Shown here: piece after piece, positions 35,729-43,716 of the stretch
How the letters are laid out: the number at the start of each line of letters is the position of its first letter
Numbering within the stretch: the first letter of the stretch is position 1
Assembly (NCBI GenBank): GCA_005881495.1
Contig: VBHI01000325.1
Location: 23,139 to 87,138, forward strand
Origin: Chloroflexota bacterium
GTDB lineage: Bacteria; Chloroflexota; Ktedonobacteria; Ktedonobacterales; Ktedonobacteraceae
DNA: 64,000 bases
Reading direction: 5' to 3'
Made by a program: the position numbers and the translations under genes
The notes under the pieces: model-generated
Told to the model about the DNA's origin: nothing
Database searches by the model: none
The model's input: only the letters and a program-made list of their open reading frames with translations

Positions 35729-36846
35729 TTCTCAAAACGCGTTCGCAACTGTCCACAGGCGGCTGCGATATCATCACCGGGCTCGGCGCGAACGCTGTTG
35801 CTCACGGCATGCTCAAAGAGGATCTCTCGAAACGCGCGCATGGCCTCTGACCCTGGAGCCTTATAGCTGGCCGAAGTGGCATTGACCGGAATACAATTCA
35901 CATGGGCAAACTGCTTTAACGGGGCCAATAACTCCCCAAGGAGATGGGCATATTCGGGAGTGTCGTTCACGCCCGCCAGCAGCACGTACTCGAAAGTTAC
36001 CTGCCGCTTCGTGGCCGCGATATAGTCCTCGCAGGCGGCCAGCAGTTCTCGCAACGGATATTTGCGATTGACAGGCATGGTCCGGCTACGCAATTCGTCT
36101 GTCGGTGCGTGGAGGGAGATGGCGAGGTTGACCTGCAGTGCCTCCTGGCTGAGCTTACGGATAGCAGGTACCAACCCAACGGTCGAGACGGTCATATGCC
36201 GCGCACCCAGGTTGAATCCCTCGGCACTATTCAGGATGCGCAGGGCCTGTAAGACATTGTCATAATTGTGCAGCGGTTCGCCCATACCCATCAACACAAT
36301 GTTGGTGATGTGATCGATGGGCATTCTCCCAGGAAGACCTGCCGCCATCCAGGGTGCTGAGCGCAGTTCCCGTGCAAAGAAAAGCACCTGCGCTACAATC
36401 TCTCCCGTGCTCAAATGCCGGTCAAAGCCCATTTGCCCCGTTGCGCAGAACGTACAGCCAAAGGCGCAGCCCGCTTGTGTAGAGACGCAGACCGTTGCGC
36501 GTGGGCTGCTCTCACCATGCGGTGGATACAGCATCAGCACCGACTCAATCAGCTTGCCATCAGCCAGCTCAAGCAGGATTTTGCGCGTGCGGTCGTCTTT
36601 GGAGTGCAGTTCACTGCGCACAACCATTGGCCCGATAGTAGCCTCTTCCGCCAGTTGCTGGCGCAATGTCTGGGGCAGGTTGGTCATGGCCGAGAAATCG
36701 GTTGCGAGCTGCTGATACAGCCAGCTATGGATTTGTTTCGCGCGGAAGGGCGCTTCACCACGTTCCACCAGCCATTGTTGTAACTGTGGAAGGGTGAGCG
36801 CGAGCAGGTCCGTCTTCTTCTGGGCGTCTGTCGGTGTTATCGTCAT
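35713..36846 (-). CDS. rlmN: 23S rRNA A2503 / tRNA A37 C2-methyltransferase RlmN
   Basis: 377 aa radical-SAM enzyme. The cluster motif CAFGCTFC lies in TQAGCAFGCTFCATGQMGF near residue 125. VLMGMGEPLHNYDNV and HMTVSTVGLVP are the RlmN/Cfr core, and the N-terminal helical domain (LTLPQLQQWLVERGEAPFRAKQI) is present. The family's second catalytic Cys near the C-terminus is seen in AACGQLR. The last codons lie within the palindromic terminator. Confidence 0.96.
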   Translation of the reverse strand: MTITPTDAQKKTDLLALTLPQLQQWLVERGEAPFRAKQIHSWLYQQLATDFSAMTNLPQTLRQQLAEEATIGPMVVRSELHSKDDRTRKILLELADGKLIESVLMLYPPHGESSPRATVCVSTQAGCAFGCTFCATGQMGFDRHLSTGEIVAQVLFFARELRSAPWMAAGLPGRMPIDHITNIVLMGMGEPLHNYDNVLQALRILNSAEGFNLGARHMTVSTVGLVPAIRKLSQEALQVNLAISLHAPTDELRSRTMPVNRKYPLRELLAACEDYIAATKRQVTFEYVLLAGVNDTPEYAHLLGELLAPLKQFAHVNCIPVNATSASYKAPGSEAMRAFREILFEHAVSNSVRAEPGDDIAAACGQLRTRFEKKRQQ

Positions 36847-36903
36847 GTTTTCATTATAGCACGATTTGAGGCCGGGAGATAGCTCTATCCTTTTTTATGG
36901 TTG

Positions 36904-37686
36904 CTACTTCTCCTCGTTTGTTGCTTGCTTAAGCTGCTTCCGTCTTGAGAGGTCAAGATAGTTTTCAGGGCTGACAACGGGAGCGCCGGTTGCCTCTTCA
37001 ATCTCTTTTCGGGTGTGGCCGGCAATTTGGCCTGCGTCTCGCGCATCAGTTTTGAGGTCGGGTAAACCTTGCGAGTCTCGTTCTCGGTGGAGCGCTGTAG
37101 ATGTTGCCTCACCTAGCATCGTTAAAATAAGCTCCAAGTCAGTCATGTGGTCGCGCAGGTTCTCACGCTTCAACGATTTGAGCGCCTTGTGGTCTTGAAT
37201 ATTGAGGCCAAAGGTAGCATGAGCTATTTCGTTGGTAAGAATAGCGTACTCTATGCCCTCTTGTGCGCCGCGCTGGTCCCATTCATCTGTTAGCTCATTT
37301 CTAATGGCAATGCCACGCATGCGCTTTTCTATCCAGTCCTGCGGGTAGCCTTTGGCCTCGTAGAGGGTTTTCATACGTTCCATTGCGAGTTCGGGGTTTT
37401 CGATTTCTTCTAAGCGTTGCTGGCCGACTTCTGCGAGCCAGCGTTTGAATGGTTCGGCTTTGGGTGAGGGAATGCTTTGAATGATGCGGAGGAGTGTTTG
37501 ACTGTCTGCAGCGTCGGTTTCGCGTAATTTTCCATCAGGAGCTTGCATTTTCAACTGTCCGATTTTTTCGGACACTTCAATGTAGCCCTCTGAGATAAGC
37601 TTTACTTTGAGATCGCTCCAATATTTGCGCGGGCGGCTACTGTCGGTAAGTATGGCGATAATATCAATAACGGAAAAATACCACAT
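36904..37686 (-). CDS. Bro-N / DinD-like DNA-damage-inducible family protein, N-terminus truncated
   Basis: 260 aa. MWYFSVIDIIAILTDSSRPRKYW, LSEKIGQL-like SEKIGQLKMQAPDGK and IQSIPSPKAEPFKRWLAEVG match the Bro-N/DinD family of mobile antirepressor-like proteins. LTDEWDQRGAQEGIEYAILTNEI and NLRDHMTDLELILTMLGEA continue it. Relatives begin about 20 residues earlier. Just upstream, another frame reads RISIDESWTEWEG and would join if one G were removed from a run of five (near 37690). Probably a decayed, horizontally acquired gene. Confidence 0.8.
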   Translation of the reverse strand: MWYFSVIDIIAILTDSSRPRKYWSDLKVKLISEGYIEVSEKIGQLKMQAPDGKLRETDAADSQTLLRIIQSIPSPKAEPFKRWLAEVGQQRLEEIENPELAMERMKTLYEAKGYPQDWIEKRMRGIAIRNELTDEWDQRGAQEGIEYAILTNEIAHATFGLNIQDHKALKSLKRENLRDHMTDLELILTMLGEATSTALHRERDSQGLPDLKTDARDAGQIAGHTRKEIEEATGAPVVSPENYLDLSRRKQLKQATNEEK

Positions 37687-37821
37687 CCCCCTCCCACTCC
37701 GTCCAACTTTCGTCTATACTTATTCGTAAGAGCTAACAAAGGATGCTTGCCTGGCAAGATAGTGTATGCCTGTAAGCTGCAAGACAGAACCAACGAATGA
37801 GCCGTATAGGAAAGAAATACA

Positions 37822-39104
37822 TTGCCTACGCCAGCGTCAATACCAGAAGCACAGCCCGTACCGTCCAGGCCATCAGCTACGGGTGCCGCCAGTTTCCGGC
37901 GCGTGCTGAAAAATCGGAATTTTGTGTTGCTATGGCTGGCGCAGCTTATTTCTCTCACCATCCTCAACGCGGCCAACTTCGGTATCATCGTCCTGGTCAA
38001 TGATGTCACTCATTCAGTGTTTATGGCTGGTATTGCCATTATCGCCTTCACATTCCCTGCACTCCCTTTCGGCGCGATCGCCGGTGTGGTTGTGGATCGC
38101 CTGCACAAACGCCTGGTGTTGTGGGTCAGCAATATCCTGCGCGCGGTCACTATGCTACTGATGGTCTTTTCATTGCTCTCCAACCGTACCGATTTACTGC
38201 CGCTCTACGTCCTTACCTTTATGACATCGTTGATCGGACAGTTCTTCATACCGGCTGAAGGGGCGGCTATTCCGCTGCTGGTGGGTGAGCACGAGCTGGT
38301 CCCGGCGCTCTCGCTCTTCAATATCACCACGACGCTCTCTATGGCCATCGGTTTCCTGCTCCTGGGAGGAATTATTTCCAATCTCTTTCCGCCCTTTACC
38401 CTACATTTGGCTTCGTTTACCCTGCACGTACAGTCCATCGATGTGCTCTTTGTTGTTGTGGCCTTTCTCTATCTCGTTTGCGCCGTCCTTATCCTCTGCA
38501 TTCCTGCTCGCGCCTTTCATGAGGAACATCTCAAGCATCGCAGCGAGGATACTGAGCCAGGGGCAGGATTGGTGAGGTGGCAGGAGCTTATGTGCAGCAG
38601 GTATTGCATCGTCCTGCTGCTGACATGGCCATCATTCTTGCCCCTGCGGCTATCGGCCTGGTTGGCGCGTCAGCAGTCATGCCACGTATTACCGAACGCG
38701 TTGGCAAGCTGCGTTTGACCACGATAGGTCTTATTGTGCTGGGGGTCGGTTTCTCGCTCTTACCAGTTACACAGAAGCTCGCAGGGTACCTCTATGGTGA
38801 AAGTGGGGCATCGTCGCCGCTGCTCCTATGGATAACGGTGTTACTGGTGTTTTCCCTGGGAGTGGCAATAGCCTGTGTCAATATCCCAACTCAGACGATT
38901 ATGCAGGAGCAAACGCCGGTTGAAGTACGAGGACGCGTCTTTTCGCTGCAGTTTATGCTGTACAATACTGGATCGATCCCAATATTGCTCTTTGCTGGCT
39001 TCTTTGCCCAGTTCCTTGGCTTCAACTGGCTGATCTTCCTGGTCTCCGCCAGCCTGTTGCTTTTCTGCTGGTGGGGAAGATGGTATGTGAGGCAAGGCAA
39101 GTAG
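37822..39104 (+). pseudogene. MFS efflux transporter, disrupted by a frameshift and deletion
   Basis: A TTG start at 37822 after AGGAAAG opens about 245 codons with six membrane helices and MFS features (LVNDVTHSVFMAGI, RLHKRLVLWVSN). After residue ~245 the reading goes out of frame and stops at 38718. A second frame from 38577 (AYVQQVLHRPAADMAIILAP) supplies helices 8-12 to 39104. Helix 7 is missing, so a deletion as well as a shift has occurred. GGCAGGA occurs at 38562-38568 and 38579-38585 at the junction. Closest to drug/macrolide-type MFS exporters. Confidence 0.75.
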
Positions 39105-39107
39105 GAC

Positions 39108-39929
39108 TCACTTTCTTACCACAAATACCAGTTCAGTATCAAATACCAGTCTCTTCACTTCCCACTGCGGCTCATTTCCTAGCAGCTCGCGAAAGTGTGT
39201 CTCGTAATGTTCCAGCATTCCCTTACTTCGTCCCCCCAGGCTCTGAATAGGAAACGAGACAACGAGATTGTCGGCGTGAAGCTCGCGCAAGAGCCTGTGC
39301 CCTGCCATTTTGTCTACCTGTTCCAGGCAAGGTATCACCTTGAGGAGAAAGGCCACGTCCGCCTGTTGCGTTGGACACGTTTGAATCACATCGCACACCT
39401 GGGCCTTTCCTCCTACGTGCAAGATCCCTGACCATGCTTGCAAGAAGTCCATCATGCTATGGTAAATATCGTAGGCGTAGTACTCCCTATCGTCTTCTGT
39501 CAGAGGCATCCAGGGGATAGCCAGTGGATTGAAGCCGCAGGCGATATCAAGTATGCTGCGTATAGGAGGCAGCTCGCGAAATATTTGCGTATAAAACTGC
39601 GTCAGGATAGGAATGCGCTCCCTGGTAGAAGCATGGTGATCCATGATTATGCTACATAGCTCAAGCAGGCGCTCTCGTTGGCCTGTTCGTGCCGCCAGCG
39701 TTAGCTCCTCGAGCCAGCGCGCATAGTGTTCCTTTGAGTCAAGGTACGCGCCGCCAACCTGGTGCAGTTTGTTCTTGGTGGCCTTGAGGGCGTCCTTCAC
39801 TGAGCGGCGTTTGCGTAGCTCCTGTGCAGCGATATACGAGATGAGTTCATGACTGACATCTCGATATTTTGTACTTGCCAGGACAGCGTCAACCACCGAT
39901 GCGAGCTGATCATTCTCCCTGTCCATCAC
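39108..39929 (-). CDS. 16S rRNA (guanine-1405-N7)-methyltransferase, Arm/Rmt/FmrO family
   Basis: 273 aa. It aligns along its length with aminoglycoside-resistance methylases such as RmtB: N-terminal AVLASTKYRDVSHELI and LKATKNKLHQVGGAYL, HASTRERIPIL, the SAM motif ILDIACGFNPLAIPWM, FLLKVIPCLEQ, and the C-terminal VVSFPIQSLGGRSKGM with TELVFVVRK. Such enzymes methylate G1405 in the decoding site and block kanamycin- and gentamicin-type drugs. Its start lies 20 nt inside the preceding TGT gene, so translation is coupled. A broken MFS exporter lies beyond its stop. Confidence 0.88.
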   Translation of the reverse strand: MMDRENDQLASVVDAVLASTKYRDVSHELISYIAAQELRKRRSVKDALKATKNKLHQVGGAYLDSKEHYARWLEELTLAARTGQRERLLELCSIIMDHHASTRERIPILTQFYTQIFRELPPIRSILDIACGFNPLAIPWMPLTEDDREYYAYDIYHSMMDFLQAWSGILHVGGKAQVCDVIQTCPTQQADVAFLLKVIPCLEQVDKMAGHRLLRELHADNLVVSFPIQSLGGRSKGMLEHYETHFRELLGNEPQWEVKRLVFDTELVFVVRK

Positions 39930-41046
39930 GGTTCTCCCTTAGTCGCTCGGTCAATAAGGTCATAAAACGCAGGTTATGTATGGTGGCAAGCCTGAAAAAC
40001 AGCGTGTCGTTGATTTTGAAGAGATGGTGGAGATATCCAAGCGAGTAATTCTTGCAGCACAAGCAGTCACAGAAGCTGGAGACCGGTGCGTCGGACTTGA
40101 TATGCTTGTCGTCGTTAACATACACATAAGAAAACCATTTGTCTTGTAAACCAGCCGCCGCTGCGAAGCTGTAGAGTCGGCTATGCCTGGCATCGCGCGT
40201 TGGCATCGCGCTATCGAATATGCCATATCCAATTTTCGCACAATCAACAACGTTGACAGGATGTCCAATGCCTAGGGCGTGCATAGGGAATTGCCGGGGT
40301 ACAAGCTCTCGTGTATAGGTAATGATTTCCGTGAGCAAGTGGCCCTGCCCGTCAAGAGGCCAACCTCCGTAACCAAAACCATCGAAACCAATCTCCAATA
40401 GTTCATTGGCGCAGCGCTTGCGCAACTCGTGCGACCTCCCTCCCTGTATGACGGCGAACAAAAGGGGACGCTGTTCCATCTTAAGACGCCTTTGATTGAC
40501 CTGGTGCAGAAACTCCTTTTTACAGCGCCTGGCCCAGTCAATCGTCCTTTTCACGGATATTTCCTGCATCTCAAGCGAGGCGTCGACATGCGTACATTCA
40601 TCAAGGCCGATAACCACGTCGGCGCCATAGCTCACCTGCAACTGTATGGTTTTCTCCGGCGTTAGGTGAAATTTGCGCTCGGACCCCTCTGGCTTGAAGG
40701 TGATGCCATCGTCGCTCATGGAGCCAAATTTGGGATTTTGCTGGATGAGCGAGTAAGCCTGAAAGCCTCCAGAGTCTGTGACAATGGGACGGGGCCAGGC
40801 GCTCATCTTATGCAGTCCACCCAGTGCCTGGATTGTTGAGGATCCTGGGCGTTGCATCAGGTGAAAGGTGTTCATCACTAACGCCTGTATCTCGCAGTTC
40901 AGCAGGTCGGTGGCGTCGACCGCGCGAACGACTCCTAACGTGGCGTCCGGCATGAAAACGGGCATAGGTAATTGACCATGTGGCAATGTCAGACTGCCAT
41001 ACTGGTACGCCGGTTGCACGCTCTCGCCGCTAATTGGCTGATCCAT
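39910..41046 (-). CDS. tRNA-guanine transglycosylase (TGT) paralogue
   Basis: 378 aa, AAGGAAT about 8 nt before the ATG. The TGT barrel is clear: PVFMPDATLG, VTDSGGFQAYSL with the proton-acceptor Asp, the nucleophile region FDSAMPTRDARH, and the zinc site CDCLCCKNYSLGYLHHL. The substrate loop, usually GGLAVGE or GGLSVGE in bacterial Tgt, here reads YGGWPLDGQG, so the Glu that contacts the preQ1 amine is not in its usual place. Its partner gene is a 16S rRNA methyltransferase, and no queuosine-synthesis gene is nearby. Function as a canonical queuosine Tgt is therefore uncertain. Confidence 0.82.
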   Translation of the reverse strand: MDQPISGESVQPAYQYGSLTLPHGQLPMPVFMPDATLGVVRAVDATDLLNCEIQALVMNTFHLMQRPGSSTIQALGGLHKMSAWPRPIVTDSGGFQAYSLIQQNPKFGSMSDDGITFKPEGSERKFHLTPEKTIQLQVSYGADVVIGLDECTHVDASLEMQEISVKRTIDWARRCKKEFLHQVNQRRLKMEQRPLLFAVIQGGRSHELRKRCANELLEIGFDGFGYGGWPLDGQGHLLTEIITYTRELVPRQFPMHALGIGHPVNVVDCAKIGYGIFDSAMPTRDARHSRLYSFAAAAGLQDKWFSYVYVNDDKHIKSDAPVSSFCDCLCCKNYSLGYLHHLFKINDTLFFRLATIHNLRFMTLLTERLRENRDGQGE

Positions 41047-41214
41047 GTCTTATTCCTTATCATGTTGCTCGCCTATTTTCGGAATTGTACCAACTGCCAA
41101 CAAAGATAGCAAGGCACATCCGAGGGGCGAGTGTATGGAATAGTCGTTGGCAAGCGGGCGTACGTAAGGCCGTAGGTGCCAATAATGCAGATGAACCAAT
41201 TCATCCGGACACGC

Positions 41215-41326
41215 GTAGGGGCCGATTTATCGTGCCCAGCGCCGATTTATCGGCCTCGGTGGATATTCTGCTCTCCGGATTATTTAGTAAATGTGCATTA
41301 TCGCGCCCAGCGCCGATGTATCGGCC
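41215..41326 (+). repeat. Type B REP elements on the left of the RAYT
   Basis: A full copy at 41215-41255 (GTAGGGGCCGATTTATCGTG, then CCCAGCGCCGATTTATCGGCC) and a 3' half copy at 41298-41326 (ATCGCGCCCAGCGCCGATGT, then ATCGGCC). They lie in the 412-bp gap between the TGT gene and the RAYT. No gene is seen in the rest of it. Confidence 0.9.
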
Positions 41327-41458
41327 AGTATCATAGTTGGAGGGAGGAACAGCCACAACAAACCTCTTGCAGCCAGGAACATCCTCTGGTATCATCGTCC
41401 CATCACTCACCTGTCTTGAGCAGGGGTAGGTGGTACCTCACACAAAGGGGGAGTTCTC

Positions 41459-41932
41459 ATGCCCAAACGCTTAGCAGGGTATGACTATAGTCAACCTGGG
41501 TTCTATTTTGTCACTATTTGTACACAGTACCACCGCTTGATGTTTGGCACGATTGTCGATGACCAGGTGTCATTGAAAGGCCCAGGGCAGATTGCTCAGT
41601 CGGTGTGGGTCTCGCTGCCCAAACGGTTTGCTCACATCAACCTGCATGAGTATGTCTTCATGCCCAACCATCTTCACGGCATCATTGAATTGACCGAGCT
41701 GGATCCGGTGCAGTCTAGCCCTAGAGCGGCCCTGTGGGAAATCATACGGGTGTTGAAGGCGGCAACCTCGTACCAGATACGTCGTTCTGAGGGCAAGCCG
41801 TGGTTTGCCTGGCAAGATGATTATTACGAGACGGTGATTCGCTCGGAGGCGGCTTTGCAGCAGATTCGCCAGTATATTCTCGAGAATCCGGCGCGTTGGA
41901 GCCAGGACAAGTTGTATAAGCGCTATGAATGA
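41459..41932 (+). mobile_element. REP-associated tyrosine transposase (RAYT, Y1/HUH family)
   Basis: 157 aa, GGGGGAG just before the ATG. It contains the HUH motif in YVFMPNHLHGIIEL, the catalytic Tyr in QIRQYILENPARW, and the N-terminal YDYSQPGFYFVTICT typical of TnpA_REP proteins. RAYTs cut and move single-stranded REP hairpins and are usually single copy and domesticated. REP elements flank the gene in opposite orientation (41215-41326 and 41941-41983), and copies of the same element are found at 23165 and 27467-27570. All motif residues look intact, so the enzyme may be active. Confidence 0.92.
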
Positions 41933-41940
41933 CAAGGGAG

Positions 41941-41983
41941 GGCCAATAAATCGGCGCTGGGCACGGTGAACCGGCCCCTACGG
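41941..41983 (-). repeat. Type B REP element on the right of the RAYT, inverted
   Basis: Read on the minus strand: GTAGGGGCCGGTTCACCGTG, then CCCAGCGCCGATTTATTGGCC. It shares CCCAGCG with the left-hand copies (distant copies have CCCACCG), which fits a common origin. It begins 9 bp after the RAYT stop. Confidence 0.88.
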
Positions 41984-41996
41984 CCTATCCGTTCCA

Positions 41997-42072
41997 CTTG
42001 CACCACCCGTTCCCATTTGGTTGTTTGCCAACAAACAATTCATACACCCCCATAGGGAGTAAGTGGTGCAAG
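41997..42072. repeat. Inverted repeat upstream of tldD
   Basis: CTTGCACCAC (41997-42006) and GTGGTGCAAG (42063-42072) form a 10-bp stem around a region holding a smaller TTGTTTG/CAAACAA hairpin. It could be a terminator for the RAYT or the edge of the REP cassette. Confidence 0.5.
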
Positions 42073-42231
42073 GATTCGGAGATGGGAGGGTTAATCAGCA
42101 AAAATCCCCTTTGAGAAAACCATAGACAGAGTTACACAAAATGCTTAAAATAGAATTCATCTGCGATTAACGTTATGTGACATTGTCATGAGCGCCTTGC
42201 ATTTCAGAAAGCGGAAAGAAGAACTAATTTC

Positions 42232-43686
42232 ATGAGGGATGTAGCAAACAGAGCCTTGAATATCGCCCAACAGTTTGGTGCCAGCTACGTGGATGTGCGT
42301 ATTATGGAACGCACCTCGGAGGGAATCGAGGTCAAAAATGGTCGTGTCGAGGGCGTCAGTAGTGGTACCAGCGCGGGATTTAATGTGCGTGTAATCGTCA
42401 ACGGGGCATGGGGATTTGCCAGCAGCGCACGAATAGATGAGGCTGAGGCGGTGCGCGTAGCCACGTACGCGGTACAGATTGCACGTGCCAGCGCACTTGT
42501 CGCGGGTGAACCTGTTCAACTCTCGCCCCTCACGCCGCAGCGAGGTTACTATCGCACTCCGATGGAACGCGATCCCTTCACGGTGCCTCTGAACAGGAAG
42601 GTACAGTTACTGCTTGATGCCGATGCTGCTATGCGCAGTGTGCAAGGTGTAGCGATTACCAGCGGCGAGATGGAATATTCCCACGAGCACAAAATATTCG
42701 TGAGTTCCGAAGGGAGCGATATCGAACAAGATTTATTTGATACTGGTGCGGCTATCTCGGCCAGCGCCGTCGATCCCTCCAGTAGCGAGATACAGACACG
42801 CTCTTACCCAAATTCGTTTGGTCGACAGGCCGGCACGGTTGGCTATGAATTTATCGAGGCAATGGACCTGGTTAACCATGGTGCCAGGATTGGGGAAGAG
42901 GCCGTCAAGTTGCTCACGGCCAAACAGTGTCCCAGCGGCCTCAAAACGATCATTCTCGATGGGCCCCAGGTCGCTCTCCAGGTGCACGAATCATGCGGGC
43001 ATCCCATCGAACTGGACCGCGTATTGGGCATGGAAGCCGGTTTCGTCGGCAAAAGCTTCCTCACCACCGATAAACTCAATAGCAATTACCGCTATGGGTC
43101 GGATACCGTGAATCTGACCGCGGATGCGACCATTCCCGGCGCCCTGGGAACCTTCGGTTGGGATGACGAGGGCGTGCCAGCGCAGCGCACCGCCATTGTC
43201 TCAAATGGTATCTTCACGGGCTACCTCATGTCGCGCGATACCGCTCCCATGCTGGGGCTGACCAGCAATGGCTGCGTGCGGGCGGATGGCTGGAATCGTT
43301 TGCCGATGATCCGCATGACCAACGTCAGCCTGGAACCGGCCACCTGGACATTAGCCGATCTCATCGCCGATACGGATGACGGCATCTTCATGAGCATCAA
43401 TAAAAGTTGGAGCATTGATGACCGCCGCTTAAATTTCCAGTTTGGCGTAGAGATGGCTTACGAAATAAAAAACGGCAAGCTTGGTGAGATGTTGAAAAAT
43501 GCCACCTACACGGGCATTACCCCACAGTTCTGGGGTTCATGTGATGCCATCTGTAATCGTGACGAGTGGAGCGTTTGGGGCACCCCCAATTGTGGCAAGG
43601 GCGAGCCAATGCAGGTCATGCGCACTGGCCACGGAGCCGCTCCGGCTCGTTTCCGCAATGTGCAAGTTGGCGTTGGCAACTGGTAA
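42232..43686 (+). CDS. tldD: TldD metalloprotease subunit
   Basis: 484 aa. TldD and TldE form a heterodimeric zinc peptidase that trims peptides such as antitoxins and modified peptides. The zinc motif HESCGH (HExxxH) is in LQVHESCGHPIELDR near residue 255, and the distal Cys/His region (PQFWGSCDAICNRDEWSV, GTPNCGKGEPMQVM) is present. It starts after GGAAAGAAG. tldE follows 30 bp downstream. Their substrate here is unknown; no RiPP-like precursor was found next to them. Confidence 0.95.
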   Translation: MRDVANRALNIAQQFGASYVDVRIMERTSEGIEVKNGRVEGVSSGTSAGFNVRVIVNGAWGFASSARIDEAEAVRVATYAVQIARASALVAGEPVQLSPLTPQRGYYRTPMERDPFTVPLNRKVQLLLDADAAMRSVQGVAITSGEMEYSHEHKIFVSSEGSDIEQDLFDTGAAISASAVDPSSSEIQTRSYPNSFGRQAGTVGYEFIEAMDLVNHGARIGEEAVKLLTAKQCPSGLKTIILDGPQVALQVHESCGHPIELDRVLGMEAGFVGKSFLTTDKLNSNYRYGSDTVNLTADATIPGALGTFGWDDEGVPAQRTAIVSNGIFTGYLMSRDTAPMLGLTSNGCVRADGWNRLPMIRMTNVSLEPATWTLADLIADTDDGIFMSINKSWSIDDRRLNFQFGVEMAYEIKNGKLGEMLKNATYTGITPQFWGSCDAICNRDEWSVWGTPNCGKGEPMQVMRTGHGAAPARFRNVQVGVGNW

Positions 43687-43716
43687 AAGCGAACAATGCC
43701 CCGAGAGGAAGAAAAA

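Noticed and set aside
41459..41932. A complete IS200/IS605 insertion sequence
   Set aside because: There is no TnpB and no IS-type end; motifs and flanking hairpins fit a domesticated RAYT with REP elements.
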